64,000 nucleotides of DNA. It comes from CAZSAL01 sp964604825. Its GTDB lineage: Bacteria; Elusimicrobiota; Elusimicrobia; 2-01-FULL-59-12. The position numbers and the translations under genes were made by a program. Positions 7,828 through 16,951 of this stretch are shown here, in pieces (positions within the stretch are counted from its first letter, which is position 1; every line of letters starts with the position of its first letter). The notes under the pieces were generated by a model. That model saw only the letters and a program-made list of their open reading frames with translations. It made no database searches and was not told the origin of the DNA. The DNA is taken from contig CAZSAL010000002.1 in NCBI GenBank assembly GCA_964604825.1, positions 37,961-101,960 of the forward strand, in the 5' to 3' direction.

Positions 7828-9147
7828 TTACAGTTTAAATTTTTGCGCTTCACCCAGGGCCGCCGCAAGATTCACGCGGGCCGTGTTGTAGCGGGCCAGG
7901 GATTCCACTTCGTCCTCGCGCGCCTGCGCCAATACGGTCTGCGCCTGGATAACCTGGATATTGTCTCCTGCGCCGGCCGCGAAGCGATCCCGCGCCATTT
8001 TCAGCTCCCGCTCGGCCAGTTTTACGGTTTGATCGGCGCTTTTCACTTCTTCAACCTCCGCGCCCAGCGTTTGAACGGAGAGCCGCGCGTCTTCTTCCAC
8101 CTGCGCCTGGGTGTCAACATAGCGCGCCTGCGAATCGTCGCGCTGGCCCCGGGCCTGCCTCACTGCGCCTTCAATCTCGCCGCCGGTGAAAATAGGCAGG
8201 CTCAGGCGCCCGCCTATACTGCCGGTCCGTGCGGAACCAGCCGGAAGATTTCCGCTGAACCCGTAGTCCGCAGAGGCGGAAACAGAAGGCAGATAGGCGA
8301 AACGGGCGGAATCCAGCAGCAACTGATCAGCCCTGAGCCGTTCTTTAGTGATTTCCAGTTCTATCCGTCGAGTTGAGGCGATCTGGGTCGCTTCATTTTC
8401 CGAAGGAAATGCCGTGCCGCCTGCCCCCAGCTTGTCAACCAGTTCAATGGGTTCTCCCAGGCTGATGCCGATAAGACGTTTCAGCCGCAGATCTGCTTGC
8501 CTGGCGGCTACCTGGGCGCGGATCAACCCTACATTCTGCTGTGAGACCTGGGTTTCCGAGCGTGCCAGATCAACGCCTGTGGCAATCCCCGCACGGTGCT
8601 CATGCTGTGTCTGTGTCAGAAGGTCCTGCGCCAGCGTCAGATTGGCCTGCGCCGCAGCAACGGCCTGTTGCGCGCGCAGGGTATCGGTATAAGCCAGCGC
8701 CGCAGCGGCGGCAAGCTGTTCATCCACCAGGTCTTCCTGCATCTGCAGGATGCCTATGCCGGCCAGCCCCGCCCGCGTTCGCCACAGTGACGCCATGTCA
8801 ATAATTTTTTGCGTCAGCTGGATGCGGGCGTCGAAAACGTTGTAGGGGCCTAGGATGGGATTAAAAAGGTTGCTGTTGGGGGGAAATCCCTCGGCTTCGA
8901 AATTGATTTTAAAAACGCGTGACTGCTGAATGCTCCCCAGGAAATGCGGGAGAAGGTCGGATGCCGCCTGAATGGCGAGCCCGCGCCCCTCTTCAGTTTG
9001 AGCTTTGGCCAGGCGGCTCGATAAATTATTTTGGATCGCCAGCCGGATCGCTTCCTGAAGCGAAAGCTGCCGGGCAGCCGGACCGGGAGCCTGCGCGAAA
9101 GCGATCGCACCTGTTAATGCAAGAAAAAGAGTAAGATAGCGGCGCAT
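7828..9147 (-). CDS. TolC-family outer-membrane efflux channel
   Basis: This 439-residue protein has a signal peptide (residues 1-19, ending AIAFAQA). The rest is mostly long coiled-coil helices in two repeats, as in TolC/OEP channels. Examples are SLQEAIRLAIQNNLS near the start, QVSQQNVGLIRAQVAARQAD in the first half and ERELKMARDRFAAGAGDNIQ in the second. It would form the trimeric outer-membrane exit duct for the EmrAB pump encoded downstream. It is the first gene of the reverse-strand operon and is divergent from the radical SAM gene, with a 102-bp shared upstream region. Confidence 0.9.
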   Translation of the reverse strand: MRRYLTLFLALTGAIAFAQAPGPAARQLSLQEAIRLAIQNNLSSRLAKAQTEEGRGLAIQAASDLLPHFLGSIQQSRVFKINFEAEGFPPNSNLFNPILGPYNVFDARIQLTQKIIDMASLWRTRAGLAGIGILQMQEDLVDEQLAAAAALAYTDTLRAQQAVAAAQANLTLAQDLLTQTQHEHRAGIATGVDLARSETQVSQQNVGLIRAQVAARQADLRLKRLIGISLGEPIELVDKLGAGGTAFPSENEATQIASTRRIELEITKERLRADQLLLDSARFAYLPSVSASADYGFSGNLPAGSARTGSIGGRLSLPIFTGGEIEGAVRQARGQRDDSQARYVDTQAQVEEDARLSVQTLGAEVEEVKSADQTVKLAERELKMARDRFAAGAGDNIQVIQAQTVLAQAREDEVESLARYNTARVNLAAALGEAQKFKL

Positions 9148-9201
9148 ACGGTTACCTATTTTAGGAAATTCGCCGTATTAGTTCTGGAAACCTTTTAATT
9201 T

Positions 9202-9230
9202 TTGCTTTTTATCATTGTCTGCGGTAGCAT
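9202..9230 (+). promoter_or_regulatory. Possible promoter of the radical SAM gene
   Basis: TTGCTT (9202-9207) and TAGCAT (9225-9230) are separated by 17 bp, upstream of the ATG at 9250. Both hexamers depart from consensus. An alternative TTG start codon coincides with this element, so the promoter reading favours the ATG. Confidence 0.35.
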
Positions 9231-9249
9231 AAAGCTTGGGGGTACCCCA

Positions 9250-10299
9250 ATGCAGTCAACCTTGGGTGAACAGCTGCGAAAACGCACGCGCGAAGGAGCT
9301 CTTTACGAGAAGCTCCCTCAGGGAAAAATCCGTTGCTTCGCATGTGGACACCGCTGTGTAATTCCTCCCGGCAGGGAAGGAATCTGCCGGGTGCGCTTCA
9401 ATGAAAACGGAATCCTGCACGTGCCCTGGGGGTACGTGGATGGCCTTCAGCTAGACCCCATCGAGAAAAAACCCTTCTTCCACGCGCTTCCCGGAGCCAT
9501 GACTTTTAGTTTCGGCATGTTGGGCTGCGATTTCCACTGCGGTTATTGTCAGAACTGGGTGACCTCGCAGGCGTTACGCGATCCGGTTGCGGGCACGCCG
9601 CCCCTGTCTATTTCTCCCAAAGAGTTTGTCGACCTCGCCGCAAGATACGAAGCGCGTGCAGTAACCAGCACCTATAACGAACCGCTTATTACGAGTGAAT
9701 GGGCCGTGGCTATTTTTAAGGAAGCCAAGGCCCGCGGATTGGTCTGCTCCTTTGTTTCCAATGGCAATGCTACGCCCGAGGCGCTCGATTACATACGGCC
9801 CTGGGTGGACCTGTATAAAATTGACCTGAAAAGCTTCAAAGACAGCGCCTATCGCCTGCTCGGCGGGGTTTTGCAGCATGTTCTTGACGGCATAAAGGTG
9901 GTGCACGAGAAGAAGTTCTGGCTGGAAGTGGTGACTCTGATCGTGCCGGACTTTAATGATACGTCTGAAGAGCTGCGTGATATGGCGAGGTTTATAAAAT
10001 CGGTTTCCCCGGACATCCCCTGGCATGTAACCGCGTTTCATAAAAATTACCGCATGACTGACCACAATAACACCACTGCCAGAAAACTGGTGCAGGCCGC
10101 GGAAATCGGGTATGAGGAAGGCCTGCATTATGTTTACGCGGGGAACCTCTCCGGCGAGGTGGGCGATTATGAAGACACCCGCTGCCCTTCCTGCCAGAAA
10201 GTTTTAATCGAGCGCAGCGGGTACGAAATACTCTCCAATAAAATCCGCAACGGCGCCTGCTATCACTGCAAAACACCCATCGCAGGATACTGGGAATAA
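9250..10299 (+). CDS. amrS: AmmeMemoRadiSam system radical SAM enzyme
   Basis: This 349-residue radical SAM protein has the cluster motif CDFHCGYCQNW (CxxxCxxC) near residue 95. Before it lie a zinc-type CFACGHRC segment and the phrase IPPGREGICRVR, hallmarks of the AmmeMemoRadiSam subfamily related to pyruvate formate-lyase activases. A C-terminal rubredoxin-like part has CPSCQ and CYHCK pairs. Family partners AMMECR1 and Memo are not in this window. I chose ATG 9250 over an upstream in-frame TTG at 9202 because the protein aligns with the family from there and the TTG overlaps a promoter-like site. The reaction of this family is not established. Confidence 0.88.
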   Translation: MQSTLGEQLRKRTREGALYEKLPQGKIRCFACGHRCVIPPGREGICRVRFNENGILHVPWGYVDGLQLDPIEKKPFFHALPGAMTFSFGMLGCDFHCGYCQNWVTSQALRDPVAGTPPLSISPKEFVDLAARYEARAVTSTYNEPLITSEWAVAIFKEAKARGLVCSFVSNGNATPEALDYIRPWVDLYKIDLKSFKDSAYRLLGGVLQHVLDGIKVVHEKKFWLEVVTLIVPDFNDTSEELRDMARFIKSVSPDIPWHVTAFHKNYRMTDHNNTTARKLVQAAEIGYEEGLHYVYAGNLSGEVGDYEDTRCPSCQKVLIERSGYEILSNKIRNGACYHCKTPIAGYWE

Positions 10300-10463
10300 C
10301 GGCAGTAACAACAGTAACTACAGTAACTACAGTAACTACAGGGCCGAGTAACGAAAGTAACTGCCATCGCTCGGCCCTGTAGTTACTCGGCCCCGCCGTA
10401 GTTGTTGCTAGGCCCTTTCGTTACTGTTGTTACTCGGCCCTGCCGTAGTTGTTTCTCGGCCCT
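10300..10463. repeat. Inverted and tandem repeat cluster, GTAACTACAGGGCCGA family
   Basis: The region between two convergent genes is built from GTAACTACAGGGCCGAGTAAC and its complement GTTACTCGGCCCTGTAGTTAC in several truncated copies. It begins with about 3.4 tandem copies of the 9-mer ACAGTAACT (10311-10341). It can fold into strong hairpins and may act as a bidirectional terminator. The same units recur at 29334-29417. Confidence 0.8.
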
Positions 10464-10467
10464 GGTG

Positions 10468-10884
10468 TTATCTGATGATCGCGAGTTTGCCGCGGGTTTT
10501 GTTGCCGGTGGAGTCGGTTACTACGTAGAGATAATATCCGGAGGCCACTTTCTTGCCGTCGGAATTGGTAAGGTCCCACTGAGCAGAACCTTCTTCGGCG
10601 GAAAGCGTCCGCACCAGGCGCGCGGAAATGGTGTAGATTTTAATCGTAGCGCCGGAGCCGGCATGATCGAATGTAAGAGGCACGCCTGCGTCTTTGTCAA
10701 CGCGCCAGGGATTCGGGTAAACCCTTACGTCTGTCTCCGGAGATGCGGTGGTAGTTGATGGAGTCTTCGAACGCGTCGGAGCCGGAGCATTCGTAAGCTG
10801 TCCTATGGGGCCGCCAAAAACCGCGCCTGAAACCATTACGCCAAGCAGCATCGACGCTAAAGGGGATCGCGCTGTGGGGATCAC
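10468..10884 (-). CDS. Exported protein with FlgD-like / T9SS-like C-terminal domain
   Basis: A GTG at 10884 starts a 138-residue protein with a hydrophobic signal segment (SMLLGVMVSGAVFGG), a Thr/Ser/Pro linker and an 80-residue beta-sandwich tail. The tail runs from VRVYPNPWRVDKD through IKIYTISARLVRTL and ASGYYLYVVTD to GKLAIIR at the end. The frame stays open to 11037, but that longer start would overlap the 2006-aa gene by 107 bp. The GTG has AGGAGAATTGGAGA upstream, so I prefer it. The tail closely matches the end of the protein at 23488, suggesting a common sorting or attachment role. It lies 46 bp after the giant gene and is probably the last gene of that operon. Confidence 0.65.
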   Translation of the reverse strand: MIPTARSPLASMLLGVMVSGAVFGGPIGQLTNAPAPTRSKTPSTTTASPETDVRVYPNPWRVDKDAGVPLTFDHAGSGATIKIYTISARLVRTLSAEEGSAQWDLTNSDGKKVASGYYLYVVTDSTGNKTRGKLAIIR

Positions 10885-10930
10885 GCGTATATTCTGTCTC
10901 CAATTCTCCTGAATTCCAAGGGTTTTTCCG

Positions 10931-13900
10931 TCAGGCTGCGGCTTGCACTGCGTACTGATGCGCCGTCCCCGGCGTCCCTGGTCCGGATGCGGATGGCGGG
11001 ACGTAAGAACCAGCACTGCCCTCATGGGATGTTTCAAGAATCTGAATAGGAAGTCCTATAAGATCGAAGCCTTTGACTTGCATAGGTTTTCCATCTCCGT
11101 TCTGGTTGAACGCTGTTTCAAGTTCAAGTGTATGGTAAGCCATCATCAATGCCCATTGTGTGAGGCCTTGAAAAATACCGCTAGGAGATTGGAAAAATAA
11201 GCCGCGCCTCTCCACGAATGATTCTGCTCCCCTGGTAATTGGTTGAACCCAAAGGCCTGCGTCGATTTTCCCTGATTCCACAGAAACCTTGATGAGAAAA
11301 TCAAACAGAAGATCGCTGAGGCCAGGAAGTTCATCCCCCCGCTTGAATAGTTCGATGTCCCCGATTTCCAGCGCCAATCCTTGAAGACCCACCCGTTCTC
11401 CGATGAGAAGCGTGATGGTTGCGTGACCCAGCAGGGATTCCCGGCCTTCCGTTGCGGCTAAAACTCCAAATTCCAAGCTGTTGAGGTCGCTGAACATTGG
11501 CTCGTAATTAGGCCTCCATTCATCAATAAAATGTTGATCATTAACACGGTCCAATCGCCGTATATAAAACCGGATTCCCTCTTTCTGACAGCGGCTTAAA
11601 ATATCCTGTCCGAAGTACAAAATAATTTCTTCATCCGTCAGCGCAATCACCGCCCTAGAGGCTTCTGACGGACTCTTCATTGCACTGGCGACATCCTTTG
11701 CCGGCGCTCCCGGTACGGCCGCGGGCGGCGGGAGGGGAATCCCGGTATCCTGTTCTCTATTCTCGCCGGTTTGACCTCCGCCGCCAAGGCTGAGTTCGGG
11801 AGTGGATTCCATCCCGTTCGAGTTCCAGTTCCAGACCAGATTCCAGACCGCGTGCAAAAGCGCAGGAACAAGCCAGAGCACGTAGGCCGGATGCGCCATG
11901 CCGAAAAATCGGTACAGCTCGGGCATCGCACAAAGGCTGATCAATACGGCTCCCAATAAGCGCCACAAGAACCGCGTTTGGATGCCTTCAGAGACCGAGC
12001 CCTCCCCCTCCTGGGGTGAGCTGTCCTCATTCTGTAATTCTGGCCAATACTGAATGAATTCGCGCCCCAGGTGTGCCAGCGCAGCAAGAAGTCCGCCGGA
12101 CATCGCGGCCAGAACGGGATTAGCCCCCAGCCATACATGCATCGCCCAGGCAAGTCCGGGGAGAAGAGGCAATTCGATGAGCGGCACAAACATCGCTTTG
12201 AACCACAACTGCCCGCCGATGTCCCGCGCTTCGGCGCAGGCCTGGCGCCAGTCCGTCGGCCATCCTCCCGTCTTTTTGAGCCTGGATACGGCAGGGATGC
12301 GCCACCAGAGCCATATAAATGGGGCCAGAAGATAACCGTAGTTCAACAGACAAAGCGGAGTGTGCCCGTATACTCCCGCATGGAGGGCTTGCGCATCTAC
12401 CAGGGTGGACCTTTCCGCATGGAACACTCTAATTGGTTTAGGGTCATTTCGCAGGCGCAAGACCAGATCTCCCGGTTGAACCTGCAGCGTCTGCCCGGTC
12501 TCATATCCCCGCAGGGTCTCGTTCCGATCGCTGATGTAAATTTGCTCAATGGAATCAGCCGGGAGAAACGGATCAGCGCTCCTCAACCCGGCGATCTGTA
12601 CTCTCTTTGAATCGGGCAGGCGGATTTCCCAGCCATTTTGGATATACCCATATATGTCGCCTTCAATCTGGCGGAATCCGCCTGCCCGTAATACCCTGAC
12701 GATTGGCCGGTCAGGCACTTCATTCAGGAACTTGTCCCGCGACACGGTTTGCGAATGACCGTCAGTCAGATAAGCGTTAACCTGCGCCTCATCAATCTTG
12801 AGGTCTGCCAGATTCGTTGTTTTAAGCCGCAGACTCTTTAATGGATTCTGGCCGGGGGCGATAAGGATTTCGGGATTACCCCGATTGTCCTGTAAGTCCG
12901 CGGCCAGCCATCCTTCCGGATGAACCCAAGGCCAGATAGGATCCTGTTGAGTCCGGAAACCGCTGTGACGCAGAAGAAGCTGGATGGGGGTGAATTCAGG
13001 ATTGCCCGGGCATCCGGTAAGCTTTAGAGGTTCGTTCTCGCGGAGGTTTATTTTTTTGATTCCGGCCAGTTCCCGCGCGCTGATAAATGTCCCTGGCCAT
13101 TCCGGTTTTCCGGAAACCTTCCAGCCGCCTCCGCTCACCCGGATCGTCCAGCGCCACTTCCTGTAGAGCGGGCCTTCCTCATCGGTCGAGCGGTTAAATC
13201 CGGAGTAACGCAATACGGCTTCGTTACGAGGAAGCACTTCCCTGAAAATTTCCGCGTCCGGCTTCCGGAAGATCAGTTCGTCGCCGACGGCATCTTCCGA
13301 TGTCCCGTCAAACTCGACGCGCAGGCGATCCCCGTTCTCCGTAAGTTCCGCGCCGCTAAGCCGGGCGGCAGGGCCAATCAGTTGGGTGCCGGCATCGGGC
13401 ATATCTTTCCGGCTTAAAAAGAGGCTGCCGTCCGCATGGATGAGAATCTGCCAGGAAAAATCTTTATCCCACAGGAGAATCCCTTTCTGCGAGGTCTCCA
13501 CCGTAGCAAACCCGGTTTCTTCCAGAATCTGCACGGCTCTCGCCAGATGGGCGGGAGGCTCCGGCAACGGCTGCGCCGGGGAAACGGGTAGAGGGGGAGC
13601 CGGGGAAATTTCACGACGTTGCTCTGGCCCTCCGGTTTCCTGCGGAGCCGGTTCGCGTTTCCGGCTTACGTGCCGGACAATTAATATGGTGATGACCGCC
13701 GTGGCAATGATAACGGCAGCGGCAATCCACCATAGGAGATGAGTCGTTATACCCGGGGTCAACGCCGCAGGTGGAGGCGCAGACACAGTTGAAGGCGCGA
13801 ACGCGGCAAACCAGCTGTCCGGAATTTTCAGCAGGTCTCCCCAGCGCAGGGAATTCGGGTCAAAGGGATTAACCGATGGATTAGCCGCCCGCAGCTGCTG

Positions 13901-16900
13901 GACCATGGTTTCAATGAGATGTCCATCCTGGGACGGGGCATAGTAGGCTGCAACCGTGTGAAACAAATTGCCATTCCCGAGCAGTTGAAGCGTTGAATCC
14001 GTAATGCGGTGGAACGGCGCGCCTGTGTGCACTAACGAAAACAAATGATCAGTTATCTGCGCCGCGGCGTGATGCGGATGCATGAATGAAAGCGCAATAA
14101 CGAATCCAATGATCAGCTTCGGTGTCTCCCGGAGTCTCTTTAAAACGTTAGATAAATAACTGGGGCTAGTTCCAAGTTCATTGGCAATTTTTTTCCGGCC
14201 CCCATATGACGCCAGGAGGCCGGGGATCGAAGGATCTTCCTGCAGGCGTTCCATTAATGTTTTGGGGCGGCCCAAAGAGATGCCGTATTGATCGAGCAGT
14301 GTTTTGAGGGTTTTTTCTCTTGTCCCGGTGGTTCGCGCGAGATGCGCCAGTGTAGGATCCTGATCGTTATGTTCAATTTTATGCTCCGCAATATGCGCCA
14401 ACAGTTCCGTACGGAGTGGCTGATGCCATCCAGCCTGCTCTCTGACAAGACGGAGATTTCCTGCTGACCGCTCCAATCCCTGTTCATCAAGACAGCGCAG
14501 CACCCACTCTTCGAGGGCCGGCTGTGGAGAGTGAACCGCAGCGCCAAAAATTCCCAGAGAATTCAGGAAACTCCAGCCGCCGCTTTGATTTACTCCGTAC
14601 GCGGCGCCCTGTCCCGCCTGTTTTTCCACTGTGGTCCTGTGCGACGCCCAATTGCACAGGCCGTCAATGGTTTTATTCAGTCTGCCATCCAGCAACTGAG
14701 CGCTGACGGGCTCGTTCGGGCTTCTGCGCATGGAAAACAACGTTGTACGAAGATTATTCTCTGTAACATGGTCAGAGATAATTGAAAAGGCGGCGAAACC
14801 CAAATGAAGTCTGTTTCGGAGTAACTTAGTTAAGTCCTGAGGGATTATCCCCAGCGTTTCCGCCACGGCAGTCGGAGTGGGCTGGCGGTTCTCGGCCTGA
14901 AGCTGTTCGACAGCCCGCTTCACAAGGCACAACCGCTTTGCGTCGTCGGACTGGCGCCAGGCATTCAGGTGAAAGGCCCGCTCTTCCGGCGTTAGTATGA
15001 CGGCTGTGTACACCGGGCGCATAAGTGATTCCCAATATCCAGGATCCAGATCGCTGGCTTGAACCATTCTGCGGATGGATTCCGCCTCCTCCATGGAGAT
15101 TCCATTCCACGATCCGTTCACAGCCAGAATCAGCCAGTCCCGCGCAAGGGGCTCTAAGGGCGGTCCTTTTGTCATCCTTAAAATAACCTGGAGGATGTTT
15201 CGCGTGTTTAATTCGGCCCGGTGCAGGGCCAGAATTCTGGCGGCTTCCAGCCTGGCGTCAGCGTCTTCCAGGTAGAGCGACTGTATTTCCGTAATGTGCT
15301 GGTCGGGTTCCGCGGGATGGAATCGGTCCAGGAAATTATCCTCAGCGACAACGTGAAAATGCCCGCGCAGATAATGCCGGGCTGAGGCATATTCCGGCGG
15401 GGTTTCCCGATGCGCCCAGGACCGTATCGAGTCAGGAGGCAAATCCAGAACATGCGCCACATCCCCGAGAAGAACTTCTTTGCCTGGTTCATTGCTAAGA
15501 AGATAGTATGCGGCCCACAGATTTTCGGCAGAGGGGCCGAAGGGAGTCACGGAAACCGCCATGGGCGACAGATAGCGCTTTCGTGGGCTTCCTGCTGGCC
15601 GGCTCAAATTATCTTGATCACGGAAGAAATCCCGCACGTCACTATGGCCGCCAAACAACGGACGCGTTTCCCAAAGCATGCGATGAGGAATAACAGGGGT
15701 TCCCATCCGAGCCTGCTCCTCCCGCACGGCGCCGGCGACGACGGTTAATTCGTGCGAGCTTGAAGAAGACGGCAGCACGGAAACAACCACCGGACGGAGC
15801 ACCGCCAGCATCTTTTCAGCGGGAAACAGGCCTTGATCAACGGCCGCAGACAGGCGACCGCGGAGGTTCTGCATGACTTCCCAGGTGATGTCCTCCCAGA
15901 CAGGAACTTTCCGCCCATTGGCGGGATCAGGACGCAGCGGTTCCAGCTCCGGTCTCTGAATGGCCATGATCAGCCACTCCCGGGCGGTTTCGTTAAGGAA
16001 AGTCCCTTCGGTCAGACGCTGAATAATTTGGATCAAGTCCTCGGTTGTAAGGCTCTGTCGATCACGGTAAATTATTTTGGCCGCTTCAATCTGATTGCAG
16101 GAATCGGCCGACTGCAGAGGTTCGAACGGATTGCTGGCCCTGATAGTGCCGAGAATCCCTTTGCGGTGCGCCCACATGCCAATATAGATATCTGCGGTGC
16201 GAAGGGAAGGATTGTCCGGAGGGATGCCGGAAGAAGATCCGGCAAGCAGCTCAACGGCTTCTGACTGCTTGGCCAACATGTCCGACATGCGAATAATATC
16301 GCTTCTGATAGAGGCAATGGGTTCATGAAAGAGGCGCTTTGTAAACTTTTCGTCCCATGCATTGAATTCCTGCATCCATTGGTCCCTGAGGGTACGGCAT
16401 TCCTGAAGCGACGCTTCGTGATCCTGCTGTGCGCGCAGGGAATCATCCTGTCTATAGGTCAGACATTTTCTGGCTTCAATTTCTTTCCTGCGCGCTTCGC
16501 ATAACGCATCGTGGATGCCCTGCAGGCGGTCCCGCAGTTCAGTCCATGTATTTGTGGTTTCCTCATCAGAAGGAGATTTTTCCTGTCCGCTTGTACCGGC
16601 GATGGCTGCGGGCATCATCCCGATTGCGCCGAGGAGAACTGTCGTTACCCGGCGGTGCAGCCCGTCCCGAAAACCAGGGTCACGAAACCGGTCTCCGATG
16701 CGCCGTATCATGCCGGCCCTGCGGCGGTCTCCTCCGGGCCGGACGGAAATCCCGGCAAAGGAGAGAGCCTGCGACTCGAAAGGCCCGTGAAGCGGTCTCC
16801 ATACATTTGGCGACCGCCCGCCCCGAGGTATGGTGGGCGCACCTCGTGAAGCGCAGGTAGATGTGAACGCTTCACGAACGCCTGCGATAGCAGGGTCGGC

Positions 16901-16951
16901 GATCAGGCACCCCGCCAGCAACAGCGCGATCAGCTTTCGCCCGTAAGTCAT
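10931..16951 (-). CDS. Giant 2006-aa membrane protein with HTH-like, LysM-like and GNAT-like segments
   Basis: Order of parts: signal peptide (1-23); shared cassette PRGGRSPNVWRPLHGPFESQ (43-62); a second signal-like helix (100-119); a helical half containing an internal duplication (about 285-330 and 567-612, both ending in an AREWLI or ARDWLI motif) and several HTH-like stretches, for example KKIANELGTSPSYLSNVLKR near 925; a third signal-like helix near 950-968; a LysM/FimV-like segment (about 992-1045); a membrane helix near 1070-1093; beta-rich repeats; a cluster of helices near 1600-1730; and a C-terminal 200 residues resembling a GNAT acetyltransferase (GHATITLL). The start overlaps the previous stop by 4 bp. 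The function is unknown. Confidence 0.8.
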   Translation of the reverse strand: MTYGRKLIALLLAGCLIADPAIAGVREAFTSTCASRGAPTIPRGGRSPNVWRPLHGPFESQALSFAGISVRPGGDRRRAGMIRRIGDRFRDPGFRDGLHRRVTTVLLGAIGMMPAAIAGTSGQEKSPSDEETTNTWTELRDRLQGIHDALCEARRKEIEARKCLTYRQDDSLRAQQDHEASLQECRTLRDQWMQEFNAWDEKFTKRLFHEPIASIRSDIIRMSDMLAKQSEAVELLAGSSSGIPPDNPSLRTADIYIGMWAHRKGILGTIRASNPFEPLQSADSCNQIEAAKIIYRDRQSLTTEDLIQIIQRLTEGTFLNETAREWLIMAIQRPELEPLRPDPANGRKVPVWEDITWEVMQNLRGRLSAAVDQGLFPAEKMLAVLRPVVVSVLPSSSSSHELTVVAGAVREEQARMGTPVIPHRMLWETRPLFGGHSDVRDFFRDQDNLSRPAGSPRKRYLSPMAVSVTPFGPSAENLWAAYYLLSNEPGKEVLLGDVAHVLDLPPDSIRSWAHRETPPEYASARHYLRGHFHVVAEDNFLDRFHPAEPDQHITEIQSLYLEDADARLEAARILALHRAELNTRNILQVILRMTKGPPLEPLARDWLILAVNGSWNGISMEEAESIRRMVQASDLDPGYWESLMRPVYTAVILTPEERAFHLNAWRQSDDAKRLCLVKRAVEQLQAENRQPTPTAVAETLGIIPQDLTKLLRNRLHLGFAAFSIISDHVTENNLRTTLFSMRRSPNEPVSAQLLDGRLNKTIDGLCNWASHRTTVEKQAGQGAAYGVNQSGGWSFLNSLGIFGAAVHSPQPALEEWVLRCLDEQGLERSAGNLRLVREQAGWHQPLRTELLAHIAEHKIEHNDQDPTLAHLARTTGTREKTLKTLLDQYGISLGRPKTLMERLQEDPSIPGLLASYGGRKKIANELGTSPSYLSNVLKRLRETPKLIIGFVIALSFMHPHHAAAQITDHLFSLVHTGAPFHRITDSTLQLLGNGNLFHTVAAYYAPSQDGHLIETMVQQLRAANPSVNPFDPNSLRWGDLLKIPDSWFAAFAPSTVSAPPPAALTPGITTHLLWWIAAAVIIATAVITILIVRHVSRKREPAPQETGGPEQRREISPAPPLPVSPAQPLPEPPAHLARAVQILEETGFATVETSQKGILLWDKDFSWQILIHADGSLFLSRKDMPDAGTQLIGPAARLSGAELTENGDRLRVEFDGTSEDAVGDELIFRKPDAEIFREVLPRNEAVLRYSGFNRSTDEEGPLYRKWRWTIRVSGGGWKVSGKPEWPGTFISARELAGIKKINLRENEPLKLTGCPGNPEFTPIQLLLRHSGFRTQQDPIWPWVHPEGWLAADLQDNRGNPEILIAPGQNPLKSLRLKTTNLADLKIDEAQVNAYLTDGHSQTVSRDKFLNEVPDRPIVRVLRAGGFRQIEGDIYGYIQNGWEIRLPDSKRVQIAGLRSADPFLPADSIEQIYISDRNETLRGYETGQTLQVQPGDLVLRLRNDPKPIRVFHAERSTLVDAQALHAGVYGHTPLCLLNYGYLLAPFIWLWWRIPAVSRLKKTGGWPTDWRQACAEARDIGGQLWFKAMFVPLIELPLLPGLAWAMHVWLGANPVLAAMSGGLLAALAHLGREFIQYWPELQNEDSSPQEGEGSVSEGIQTRFLWRLLGAVLISLCAMPELYRFFGMAHPAYVLWLVPALLHAVWNLVWNWNSNGMESTPELSLGGGGQTGENREQDTGIPLPPPAAVPGAPAKDVASAMKSPSEASRAVIALTDEEIILYFGQDILSRCQKEGIRFYIRRLDRVNDQHFIDEWRPNYEPMFSDLNSLEFGVLAATEGRESLLGHATITLLIGERVGLQGLALEIGDIELFKRGDELPGLSDLLFDFLIKVSVESGKIDAGLWVQPITRGAESFVERRGLFFQSPSGIFQGLTQWALMMAYHTLELETAFNQNGDGKPMQVKGFDLIGLPIQILETSHEGSAGSYVPPSASGPGTPGTAHQYAVQAAA
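16793..16843. repeat. Copy 1 of duplicated N-terminal cassette DNA (2006-aa gene)
   Basis: About 50 bp here match 18679-18725 with only a few differences, including a shared core GGTCTCCATACAT then GGCGACCGCCCGCCCCGAGG. Both encode PRGGRSP(N/D)VWRPLHGPFE, just after the signal peptide. This indicates recent duplication or gene conversion between the two neighbouring genes. Confidence 0.7.

Noticed and set aside
10311..10341. Tandem 9-mers that could suggest a CRISPR or VNTR array
   Set aside because: Units are 9 bp without spacers and merge into inverted repeats; no cas genes are nearby.
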